DNA of 64,000 nt from Streptomyces abyssomicinicus (GTDB taxonomy: Bacteria; Actinomycetota; Actinomycetes; Streptomycetales; Streptomycetaceae), in the NCBI RefSeq assembly GCF_008974245.1, contig NZ_BBZI01000006.1, forward strand, positions 843,125-907,124, in the 5' to 3' direction. How positions within the stretch are numbered: position 1 is the stretch's first letter; every line of letters starts with the position of its first letter. Below are positions 42,158-49,653 of the stretch, one piece after another. The notes beneath the pieces are model-generated. The model ran no database searches. It saw only the letters and a list, made by a program, of their open reading frames with translations, and had not been told where the DNA came from. The position numbers and the translations under genes are program-made.

Positions 42158-43779
42158 CCCAGGTCACCCCCCTCCAGTGCCGCGCCGGCCGTGCCGTTCA
42201 CCGACCACCCGGCGTCGACGCCGGGGAAGAACAGCGGGACCTCCGCGCGGACGGTGGCGCGCATGAGGCCGCCGTCCACGGCGCAGCTGATCTCGGCTCC
42301 GCTCCAGGCGTCGGGGAGGTGCCGGGTGCCCGCGGCGGAGCAGGCGCCGCCCACGTCGCCGTGGACGGCGTGGGCGGCGGTGGCGGCGCGGGCGGCCTCG
42401 TCGGCGGCGTTGCCGGCCAGGGAGAAGGTGTAGCCCCACAGCACGGCCTGCCAGAGCAGGCCCGTCACCACCAGGACGATGGGGAAGATCCCGGCGAACT
42501 CGAGCGTCACCGAGCCCCGGTCGCCCGCGCCGCGGCGCAGGGCCAGCCCGCCGCCGGGCTTGCGGCGCCGTCCGCGGCCCGCCGCCTCGTCGTCGGGGGC
42601 GGGGGCGACCAGTCCGAGTTCTCCCGCCAGCGTCCACAGGGCACGCTTGACGGTGGACTTGGCGTCGAGGTCCTGGAGCCGGCCGGCGTCCACCACGGCG
42701 GAGAGTTCCTTGTACGCGGCGGGCACGTGGGTGGCGGCGGTGCGGGTGCCGGTGATCCGCTGGACGAGCTGGGGCTGGATCTCCGAGCCGCGGGCGTGCC
42801 GGTTGACGACGGTGAGGGTGTCCTCGGCCTTGCGGATCTGGAGCCGGTCCCAGAGGCGGACCATCCGCTTGGCGGCGCGCACCGCGATGACGTCGGGGGT
42901 GACGACCAGCAGCGCGTGGTCGGCGGCCTCCACGGCGGCGGCGGTGGCGGCGTCCATCCTGGCCCCGCAGTCGAGGACGACCACGTCGTAGCGGGAGCGC
43001 AGGACGGAGAGGACCTGGCGGGCGGTGCGGTCGGCGACCTCCTCGCCGCGTTCGCCCTCGGCGGGGGCGAGGAGCAGCGCGATGCCGGACTCGTGGGTGT
43101 AGACGGCGTCCTGGAGGACCCGCGGGTTGATGTCGTGGATGCCGGCCAGGTCGGCGACGGACCGCCGGTACTGGACGTCGAGATAGGAGGCGATGTCGCC
43201 GGCCTGGAGGTCGAGGTCGACGAGGGCCACGGTGCGGCCGGAGGCGCGGGCGGCGAGGGCGAGGTGGACGGCGGTGACGGTGGCGCCGACGCCGCCCTTG
43301 GCGCCGGTGACGGTGACCACGGTGCCGCCCGCGCCGCGGCCGTACGGGTCGGCGCCGGAGCCGGCGGAGAGGTGGCGGCGCATCCCGGCCGCCCAGGCCG
43401 CGGCGGCGTGCACGCGCTCGGCCAGGCCCTCGGGGCTCAGCGGCAGGGTGACGACGCCGCGGGCGCCGGAGTCCATGGCGGCGGTGAGGGTGGTGGAGGA
43501 CGAGTCGGCGGTGATCAGCACGACGCCGACCGCCGGGTGGCGCAGCACGATCTCCCGGATCAGCTCCAGCGCGGGCACCGGGCCGATCCGTTCGTGGACC
43601 AGGACGACCTCGGGCAGCTCGTCCACCGACTCGGCGGCGCCCGCGCCGAGGGCGTCGAGCAGGGTGGCGGAGTCGTGCACGGGCGGCGCGGCCACCGCCT
43701 CGGGCAGCTGGCCGAGGAGGGCGGCGAGGGCGCGGGCGGAGTCGATGTCTCCCACGGCGGGGAGGATGCGGACGGTCAT
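42154..43779 (-). CDS. Fusion of CpaE/TadZ-type ATPase and TadE-like pseudopilin
   Basis: The product is 541 aa. Residues 1-130 form a receiver-like domain (VVLVHERIGPVPALELIREI, VGVVLITADSSS). Residues 145-400 form a MinD/ParA-type ATPase with deviant Walker A TGAKGGVGATVTA, VALVDLDLQAGD and VVVLDCG. From about 430 a basic RRKPGG segment leads into GDRGSVTLEFAGIFPIVLVV, a TadE-type class III signal plus membrane helix and C-terminal pseudopilin domain. Fusion places the polar localiser and a pseudopilin in one chain. ATG chosen (MTVRILPAVGD); the upstream frame is shadow sequence. Confidence 0.87.
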   Translation of the reverse strand: MTVRILPAVGDIDSARALAALLGQLPEAVAAPPVHDSATLLDALGAGAAESVDELPEVVLVHERIGPVPALELIREIVLRHPAVGVVLITADSSSTTLTAAMDSGARGVVTLPLSPEGLAERVHAAAAWAAGMRRHLSAGSGADPYGRGAGGTVVTVTGAKGGVGATVTAVHLALAARASGRTVALVDLDLQAGDIASYLDVQYRRSVADLAGIHDINPRVLQDAVYTHESGIALLLAPAEGERGEEVADRTARQVLSVLRSRYDVVVLDCGARMDAATAAAVEAADHALLVVTPDVIAVRAAKRMVRLWDRLQIRKAEDTLTVVNRHARGSEIQPQLVQRITGTRTAATHVPAAYKELSAVVDAGRLQDLDAKSTVKRALWTLAGELGLVAPAPDDEAAGRGRRRKPGGGLALRRGAGDRGSVTLEFAGIFPIVLVVTGLLWQAVLWGYTFSLAGNAADEAARAATAAHAVHGDVGGACSAAGTRHLPDAWSGAEISCAVDGGLMRATVRAEVPLFFPGVDAGWSVNGTAGAALEGGDLG

Positions 43780-43789
43780 CGGCGGCCCC

Positions 43790-44500
43790 TCAGCTCTTGT
43801 CCTGCTCGAGGGTGTACGTCCGGTCGGCGGGCGGCACGGTGCCGTCGTCGCCGCCGGCCACCAGGGCGAGGCGCACGTGCTCGGCGAACGACTCGGCGTA
43901 GGCGACACGTTGGGCGTCCTCGGTGGAGAGCGCGAACGTGATCGGCACGGCCTCGGTGGCGGTGCGGCGGTTGGCGCCGCTGCCGTCGGGCTGGAGGGCG
44001 GTCAGCTTGCCGACGTCGATGACGCGTGCGTTCTGCACGATCAGCCGGGACTGGTCCTGGCCGCGTTCCTCGCCCTCGAAGGTGGCGAAGATGTTGACCC
44101 GCGCGCCCGCGGTGATCTTGCCGGCGACGCCGGTGGAGGCGTCGATCATGATGGCGATCTCCTGTTGTCCGCGCTGGAGTTCGGGGCGGTCGACCACCAT
44201 GTCGGACTGGAGCAGGGAGCCCTTGCGGAGCTGGGTGACGGCGATCTTCCCGCGGATCTCGGAGAGGTCGGTGACAGCGGTGCCGGACAGCCAGCGCTCG
44301 GGCATGCTGATCTTCTCGAACTGGCCCGGGTCGAGCTCCTGGTACGGCGCGACGTCCGCCTTCAGCCGGTAGGCGGTCACCTCGGGGCCGACCTTGGAGT
44401 TCACGTCCCGGACCACCGCGAGCACTCCGGCGAACGCCACGAGGGCGGCTATCGCCGAGAGGACCAGCAGCAGAACGCCGCGGCGCTGGCGGGAGTTCAC
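43790..44500 (-). CDS. cpaB: Pilus assembly protein CpaB (RcpC)
   Basis: This 236-aa protein has one N-terminal membrane helix (GVLLLVLSAIAALVAFAGVLA), then an SAF domain (YRLKADVAPYQELDPGQFEKI, RGKIAVTQLRKGSLLQSDMV) and a RcpC/CpaB C-terminal domain (IAIMIDASTGVAGKITAGARV, RLIVQNARVIDVG). CpaB is a periplasmic-type assembly factor in Tad pili. GAGGTGAG stands 7 nt before the GTG used here; a second GTG 12 nt upstream has no room for a ribosome site. It is 10 nt from the fusion gene. Confidence 0.9.
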   Translation of the reverse strand: MNSRQRRGVLLLVLSAIAALVAFAGVLAVVRDVNSKVGPEVTAYRLKADVAPYQELDPGQFEKISMPERWLSGTAVTDLSEIRGKIAVTQLRKGSLLQSDMVVDRPELQRGQQEIAIMIDASTGVAGKITAGARVNIFATFEGEERGQDQSRLIVQNARVIDVGKLTALQPDGSGANRRTATEAVPITFALSTEDAQRVAYAESFAEHVRLALVAGGDDGTVPPADRTYTLEQDKS

Positions 44501-44614
44501 GGTCTGTCTCACCTCGGGGTTCGTGTTTCGGGGGTGCGGTGGAGCGGGTCGTGCGGGACGGGACGGTTCGTGCGGTGGCGCGGGCGGCGGTGCGGGCGGT
44601 GCGGCGGCCCCCGG

Positions 44615-46312
44615 TCAGGGCGGGGGTGGCGGTACCGGGCCGGGGGCGGGCGGCTCGGGGTGCGGGGCGGGTGGGTACCGGCGGGGGTCCGGGGCGCGTT
44701 CGTGGCCTCCTTCGCCGGGTCCCGCGGCCGGGTGGTGCGCGGTCCCCCCGTCGCCCGTCGCCGTCGCGTCCTCCGCGCCCGGAGCGGTACCGGGGCGGCC
44801 GGGAGGGCGGTGGCCGGGCAGCGGCGCGGACCCGGCGGCCCGCGCTCCGGCACCGGCAGTACCGGCACCGGCACCCCCCTGCCCCGGCAGCGGCACGGAG
44901 CCCGGGGCGGCGGGGGCGTGACGCGGGGCGGACCCGTACCCGTCCGGTGCGGGACCGGCCCCCGGACCCGACGGCCCTGCCCCCGGGCGCACGGCACCAC
45001 CCTGGCCGGGCAACGGCACTGAGCCCGGGGCGCCCGGCGCGCCGCGCCAGGCCGGCCCGAAGGCGTCCTGCGGGGCCCCGGGGCCGTGGTGCGGTGCGGG
45101 ACCGGCGTGCCCCCGGCCGGCACGCCACTGCTCGGGAACGGAAGCCGACGCCGAGGCGGAGGCGGAGGCGGAGGCAGACGCGGCGGCAGCGGCAGCGGCA
45201 GCATCGGACGCCGCGCCGGCCGTCCCGTGGGCCGCCCCCACGCCCGGCCCGGGAACGCCGTGCGCGGGCCGCGGCGCGGGTATCGGCCGCAGCCCCCGGG
45301 GCCCGGTGGGGTGGGAGTCCGGGCTGCCGCCGGGCCCTATGGCGCCGACGGGGCCGGCCGGCCGGCTGAGCCCCGCGGGACCCTGCGGACCGGCGGGACG
45401 CGCGGCTCGGGCGGGACGCGCGGCACGGGCGGTCACGGCGACCGTGGCGGTGCCGGAGGCGGTGTGCGTGACGTCCGGGAACTCGGGGGGCGGCGCCAGC
45501 GGCGAGGCGCAGAACGCGCAGCGGTCACCGATGAGTTCGAGCCCGCACCACCGGCAGACGTCGCGCCGCACGGAGGAGACGAGCTGGTAGAGCACGGACA
45601 CGTCCGGCAGCCCCGCCGCGAACTCGACCAGCTTGGGCGTCCCCCACCAGGACGCCGACTCCGCGGGTACGGGGACGGTGGAGAAGTGCTGGACCCGCCA
45701 GGTGGGCGCGAGCGTGGCGCCGACCCAGTCCGGCGGCGTGGTCCCGCCGAAGCCGGGACCGGTGGCGGCGACCATGCGGGTGCCGAACTCCGGGCCGGGA
45801 AGGCGGCCTTCGCCACCGAGCCGGACCAGCGCCGGCCGCGGCGTGGCGAGCACCGCGAACTGGGCGCCCGGCATCCAGGACTTGGCGTGCGCGGTGAGCG
45901 TGACGGGCACATGGTCCAGCTTGGCCACGGAGTTGAGGAGGGCGCCCGCGTAGATGTAGTGGGCGAGCAGCCGCGCCGCCGAGGCGAGCACCCCGGGCCC
46001 GAAGTCGCAGACGCTCAGCTGCCGTAACTGCTGCACGAGGAGGGCGACTCCGAGCGGCGGGAGGTCGGCCGCAAGGATGGCGATCCGGTCCGTCTCCAGC
46101 AGGGAGCGCGCCGTGTGCAGCCGCCGCACGACGGCCGGGTCGGTGACGGCCGGGTGCACGGCGACGACGTAACCGTGCTGTTCGACGAGCGCGTTGAGCT
46201 CGTAGACGGTGTCCTCGACGGTGGCCCGTGGCTGGAGGGCGGCGGGCGGGGTGTGCCGGTCGGCGGAGGGAAGCACCAGGCCGGAACCGGACACGCTGAT
46301 GGCAGTCGGCAC
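44615..46312 (-). CDS. Zinc-ribbon protein with Gly/Ala/Pro-rich tail, first gene of the Tad operon
   Basis: The product is 565 aa. Residues 1-245 look folded (TVEDTVYELNALVEQHGYVVAVHP, LSVCDFGPGVLASAARLL, the WGTPKLVEFAAGLPDVSVLY region). A zinc ribbon CRWCGLELIGDRCAFC follows near 260. After ~300 the chain is low complexity: Gly-Pro strings, an Ala-Ser alternation of about 14 residues, and three GSVPLPGQGGA-like repeats. Its job is unknown; membership in the operon and ribbon-linker design suggest a cytosolic scaffold. The GTG is preceded by GGGGAGG at 7 nt. A neighbouring upstream-frame extension is not protein-like. Confidence 0.7.
   Translation of the reverse strand: MPTAISVSGSGLVLPSADRHTPPAALQPRATVEDTVYELNALVEQHGYVVAVHPAVTDPAVVRRLHTARSLLETDRIAILAADLPPLGVALLVQQLRQLSVCDFGPGVLASAARLLAHYIYAGALLNSVAKLDHVPVTLTAHAKSWMPGAQFAVLATPRPALVRLGGEGRLPGPEFGTRMVAATGPGFGGTTPPDWVGATLAPTWRVQHFSTVPVPAESASWWGTPKLVEFAAGLPDVSVLYQLVSSVRRDVCRWCGLELIGDRCAFCASPLAPPPEFPDVTHTASGTATVAVTARAARPARAARPAGPQGPAGLSRPAGPVGAIGPGGSPDSHPTGPRGLRPIPAPRPAHGVPGPGVGAAHGTAGAASDAAAAAAAASASASASASASASVPEQWRAGRGHAGPAPHHGPGAPQDAFGPAWRGAPGAPGSVPLPGQGGAVRPGAGPSGPGAGPAPDGYGSAPRHAPAAPGSVPLPGQGGAGAGTAGAGARAAGSAPLPGHRPPGRPGTAPGAEDATATGDGGTAHHPAAGPGEGGHERAPDPRRYPPAPHPEPPAPGPVPPPPP
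45140..45215. repeat. Simple GGC/GAG-type repeat coding poly Ala-Ser
   Basis: Plus-strand GGCGGA and GGCAGC hexamers recur; the coding strand gives Ala runs and an alternating Ser-Ala tract in the zinc-ribbon protein. It is likely prone to slippage. Confidence 0.7.
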
Positions 46313-46504
46313 CGCTCCACCCTCCCCGTCGGCCCCGGTCTTCACGTGCGCAGCGCTTTCACCAGCACGATATCCCCGGGTCACGGCATCCGACACCTGA
46401 TTGGTCGAGATCGTCTCAACCGCGACCTGTCCGATGATCACGCCGTTTCCGCATATGCGCCAACTCACCTTCAGCACACATCAGTTGCTGTGACCGCCAC
46501 ACTC

Positions 46505-46543
46505 TTGACACCGGCATTGGTCTGGACCAAGTTGGTCTAGACC
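46505..46543 (+). promoter_or_regulatory. Chitinase promoter with -35 box and two 12-bp operator repeats
   Basis: TTGACA at 46505-46510 is followed by TTGGTCTGGACC (46517-46528) and TTGGTCTAGACC (46532-46543), 15 bp apart. Such direct repeats are known at streptomycete chitinase genes, and the TGGTCTAGACC core also matches the DasR site. They suggest induction by chitin products and repression otherwise. The region 46313-46504, shared with the zinc-ribbon gene, shows nothing else clear. Confidence 0.75.
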
Positions 46544-46632
46544 GGCTTGAACTCGCCGTTGCGAGCGGTCCGGCCACCCCCGGTCGCACCTCTCGCCGCG
46601 CCCCGCCACCCCCTCACCCGCAGGGAGCCCCC

Positions 46633-48360
46633 ATGCAGTTCTCGCGTACCACCCTCTCTCCTCCCCCGGCCAGACCCCGGATACTCGCCACCGCCCTGAC
46701 CGCCGCGCTCGCGCTCGGCGCGACCGCGCTGGGCGTCGCCCCCGCCTCCGCCGCCGACGTGAACAACGTGCGCAACGGCGGCTTCGAGTCCGGCCTCACG
46801 AACTGGACCTGTTCGGCGGCCAGCGGCGCGGCCGTCACCTCCCCGGTGCACGGGGGATCCCGTGCCCTCAAGGCCACCCCGGCCGGCCAGGACAACGCCC
46901 GGTGCAGCCAGGTCGTCGCCGTGCGGCCCAACTCGACCTACACGCTGAGCAGCTGGGTCCAGGGCGGTTACGCCTACCTCGGCGTGACGGGCACCGGCAC
47001 CACGGACACCTCCACCTGGACCCCGGACTCCGGGTCCTGGAAGGAACTGCGCACCACCTTCACCACGGGCGCCAACACCACGTCGGTGACCGTCTACACC
47101 CACGGCTGGTACGGCCAGGCGGCCTACTACGTCGACGACCTCTCGGTCTTCGGCCCCGACGGCGGCGGCGGTGACGGCGGCGGGCCCGAGGAGCCGGCCC
47201 TGCCCGCGGCCCCGGCCGGGCTGACGGTGTCCGGGACGACCTCGTCCTCCGTCTCCCTCACCTGGAACACCGTCCAGGGCGCCACCGGCTACACCGTCTA
47301 CCGGGGCGGCACCCCGGTGGCGACCACCACCGGCACCTCGGCCACGGTCACCGGTCTGGCGGCCTCCACCGCGTACTCGTTCCAGGTCACCGCCTCCAAC
47401 GCGGCCGGCGAGTCGGCGAAGTCCGCCACGGTCGGCGCGACCACCGGGCCCACGGACGGCGGAGGCGGCACCGGGCTGCCCAAGCACGCGGTCACCGGGT
47501 ACTGGCAGAACTTCAACAACGGCGCGACCGTGCAGACCCTGGCCCAGGTGCAGAACCAGTACGACATCATCGCCGTCGCCTTCGCCGACGCCACGGCCAC
47601 GCCGGGCACCGTCGACTTCACCCTGGACTCGGCCGGCCTGAACGGTTACACCGAGGCCCAGTTCAAGGCCGACGTCCGCGCCAAGCAGGCGGCCGGCAAG
47701 AAGGTCATCATCTCCGTCGGCGGCGAGCTCGGCGCGGTCCGGGTGGCCGACTCGGCCTCCGCGGCCAACTTCGCCAACTCGGTGTACGCGCTGATGCAGG
47801 AGTACGGCTTCGACGGCGTCGACATCGACCTGGAGAACGGCCTCAACGCCACCTACATGACGCAGGCGCTGCGCTCGCTGTCCGCGAAGGCCGGGCCGGA
47901 CCTGATCATCACCATGGCCCCGCAGACCATCGACATGCAGTCGACGTCGGGCTCGTACTTCCAGACGGCGCTGAACATCAAGGACATCCTGACCGTCGTC
48001 AACATGCAGTACTACAACAGCGGTTCGATGCTGGGCTGCGACGGCAAGGTCTACTCGCAGGGCTCGGTCGACTTCCTCACCGCCCTCGCCTGCATCCAGC
48101 TCCAGGGCGGGCTCGCACCCTCCCAGGTCGGCCTCGGCGTCCCCGCCTCCACCCGCGGAGCGGGCAGCGGCTACGTCTCGCCGACCATCGTCAACAACGC
48201 CCTGGACTGCCTGACCAAGCTCACCAACTGCGGTTCCTTCAAGCCCTCCAAGGCCTACCCGGACCTGCGGGGCGCGATGACCTGGTCGACCAACTGGGAC
48301 GCCACCGCCGGCAACGCCTGGTCCAACGCCGTCGGCCCGCACGTCCACGCCCTGGGCTGA
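46633..48360 (+). CDS. Secreted GH18 chitinase with carbohydrate-binding and FnIII modules
   Basis: The product is 575 aa. It has a signal peptide (LTAALALGATALGVAPASAA, cut near residue 40), then a carbohydrate-binding beta-sandwich (NGGFESGLTNWTC to YYVDDLSVFG). A fibronectin III domain follows (about 190-275), then the GH18 catalytic barrel (about 285-575). The active site DGVDIDLE (catalytic Glu 401) and substrate-lining MQYYNSG and MTWSTNWD are present. It hydrolyses chitin outside the cell. GGGAG precedes the ATG by 6 nt. The paired operator repeats upstream fit chitin-dependent control. Confidence 0.95.
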   Translation: MQFSRTTLSPPPARPRILATALTAALALGATALGVAPASAADVNNVRNGGFESGLTNWTCSAASGAAVTSPVHGGSRALKATPAGQDNARCSQVVAVRPNSTYTLSSWVQGGYAYLGVTGTGTTDTSTWTPDSGSWKELRTTFTTGANTTSVTVYTHGWYGQAAYYVDDLSVFGPDGGGGDGGGPEEPALPAAPAGLTVSGTTSSSVSLTWNTVQGATGYTVYRGGTPVATTTGTSATVTGLAASTAYSFQVTASNAAGESAKSATVGATTGPTDGGGGTGLPKHAVTGYWQNFNNGATVQTLAQVQNQYDIIAVAFADATATPGTVDFTLDSAGLNGYTEAQFKADVRAKQAAGKKVIISVGGELGAVRVADSASAANFANSVYALMQEYGFDGVDIDLENGLNATYMTQALRSLSAKAGPDLIITMAPQTIDMQSTSGSYFQTALNIKDILTVVNMQYYNSGSMLGCDGKVYSQGSVDFLTALACIQLQGGLAPSQVGLGVPASTRGAGSGYVSPTIVNNALDCLTKLTNCGSFKPSKAYPDLRGAMTWSTNWDATAGNAWSNAVGPHVHALG

Positions 48361-48410
48361 CGCCCACCCCTCCGCCCCGCCTCCCCACCTCCCCCGCCTC
48401 GGAGGCGGGC

Positions 48411-48446
48411 CCCGCCCCCGCAGAGCCTGACGCCTGCGGGGGCGGG
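48411..48446. terminator. Hairpin terminator after the chitinase gene
   Basis: A 13-bp perfect stem (48411-48423 with 48434-48446) has a 10-nt loop, about 50 nt past the stop codon. A smaller CCCGCCTC/GAGGCGGG hairpin precedes it. Confidence 0.78.
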
Positions 48447-48459
48447 CGCGTTCACCCGT

Positions 48460-48508
48460 CCTCACCCCGCGCGGGTACCCGCGCCCTCACCCCGCGCGCG
48501 TACCCGCG
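48460..48508. repeat. 24-bp direct repeat, two copies
   Basis: CCTCACCCCGCGCG-GTACCCGCG occurs at 48460-48483 and 48485-48508 with one difference. It lies between the chitinase terminator and the small membrane protein gene; function unknown. Confidence 0.75.
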
Positions 48509-48614
48509 AGGCGGTTGAGTACCGCTACTCATGCATCGCGCACGGCCGGACCCGATGCTGAGGAAGAGCCCGCACCCGGCCGGGGACGGGAACAGGGAGA
48601 ACCGAGGAGCAGTC

Positions 48615-48953
48615 ATGACCGTCGGACACATACTGCGGACGCTGGGCCGGATGACCTTCGGCAACCTCGCGTCGCGCATCTACCTCGGCGTGGTCGTCGG
48701 ATGCGTGCTGGCGCTGGAGGTGGCGGTCCACGGGTTCGGCAACGGTGACTACGGCTTCGGCCTGGTGTATCCGATGCTGCTGACCTGCCCCGCCTTCTTC
48801 CTCGTCGTCCCGCTGGTCCCGTGGGCCGACGCCGCGTGGGCCCCCTACCTGACGATCGCGCTCGCCGCGCTGCTCCAGGCCCTCGCCATCGGCGCCCTGG
48901 TGCGGCTCGTCCGCCGCCTGTCGTCCTCGGGACCGGGACGGGCCGTCGGCTAG
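48615..48953 (+). CDS. Small membrane protein, SCO4225-like
   Basis: This 112-aa protein has three membrane segments (IYLGVVVGCVLALEVAV; VYPMLLTCPAFFLVVPL; APYLTIALAALLQALAIGALV) and a basic C-terminal tail. The layout and the MLLTCPAFFL segment recall the SCO4225-type membrane proteins of streptomycetes, whose role is unknown. The ATG has GAGGAG about 7 nt upstream; earlier in-frame ATGs code for a Pro/Arg-rich extension that looks spurious. Its TAG stop forms part of the -10 box of the next gene. Confidence 0.68.
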   Translation: MTVGHILRTLGRMTFGNLASRIYLGVVVGCVLALEVAVHGFGNGDYGFGLVYPMLLTCPAFFLVVPLVPWADAAWAPYLTIALAALLQALAIGALVRLVRRLSSSGPGRAVG

Positions 48954-48956
48954 CCT
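48951..48956 (+). promoter_or_regulatory. Candidate -10 box of a leaderless gene
   Basis: TAGCCT overlaps the stop codon of the small membrane protein and ends 7 nt before the methyltransferase ATG, which has no ribosome site. Confidence 0.5.
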
Positions 48957-48963
48957 GCGCAGC

Positions 48964-49599
48964 ATGACCGACGACCCCCGTTTCACCGCCTCCTTCTGGG
49001 ACGACCGCTACTCCTCGGCCGAGCGTCTGTGGAGCGGCAACCCCAACCCCGCACTGGTCGAGGAGGTCTCCGGCCTGACGCCCGGCCGCGCGCTGGAGGC
49101 CGGCTGCGGGGAGGGCGCGGACTCGATCTGGCTGGCCCGGCAGGGCTGGACGGTCACCGGCACGGACGTCTCGCAGGTCGCCCTGGAGCGGGCCGCGGCG
49201 CACACTCCGCCGGAGCTGGCCGGGCGGCTCGCCTGGCGGTGGACCGACGTGCTGGACCAGATGCCGGAGACGGGCGCGTACGGCCTGGTGTTCACGGCCT
49301 TCCTGCACCTGCCCTCCGCCGTCCGGCGCCAGGTCTTCGCCGGCCTGGCCGGGGCCGTCGCCCCCGGCGGCAGCCTGGTGGTGGTCGCGCACCACCCCCG
49401 CGACCTGGAGGAGGGGGCCGTCCCGCGACCGCCGGAGCCGGACCTCTTCTGCACGGCCGACGAACTGGCCGAGGACCTCGTCCCGGTCGGCGGCTGGCAC
49501 GTCCGTACCCGGGACGCCCGGCCGCGGACGGTGACCCACGAGGGCCGCGAGGTCACCGTCCACGACATGGTGCTGCGCGCGGAGCGCGCGCCCGCCTGA
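48964..49599 (+). CDS. Class I SAM-dependent methyltransferase
   Basis: This 211-aa protein has a Rossmann-type methyltransferase fold: FWDDRYSSAERLWSGNPN at the N-terminus (typical of thiopurine/tellurite-type methyltransferases), motif I ALEAGCGEGADSIWLARQG, motif II VTGTDVSQVALERA, then TDVLDQMPETGAYGLVFTAF and the motif III region APGGSLVVVAHHPRDLEEG. The substrate cannot be assigned; small-molecule detoxification is a possibility. It appears leaderless. A tandem duplication begins at its stop codon. Confidence 0.88.
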   Translation: MTDDPRFTASFWDDRYSSAERLWSGNPNPALVEEVSGLTPGRALEAGCGEGADSIWLARQGWTVTGTDVSQVALERAAAHTPPELAGRLAWRWTDVLDQMPETGAYGLVFTAFLHLPSAVRRQVFAGLAGAVAPGGSLVVVAHHPRDLEEGAVPRPPEPDLFCTADELAEDLVPVGGWHVRTRDARPRTVTHEGREVTVHDMVLRAERAPA

Positions 49600-49642
49600 C
49601 CGGCCGGAGACCTGACCGGCCGGAGACCGCACCGGCCGGGAA
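49595..49642. repeat. 16-bp tandem repeat at a gene 3' end
   Basis: CCTGACCGGCCGGAGA is present at 49595-49610 and 49611-49626, followed by a degenerate third unit. The first copy includes the TGA of the methyltransferase gene. Confidence 0.82.
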
Positions 49643-49653
49643 GGCCGCACCGG

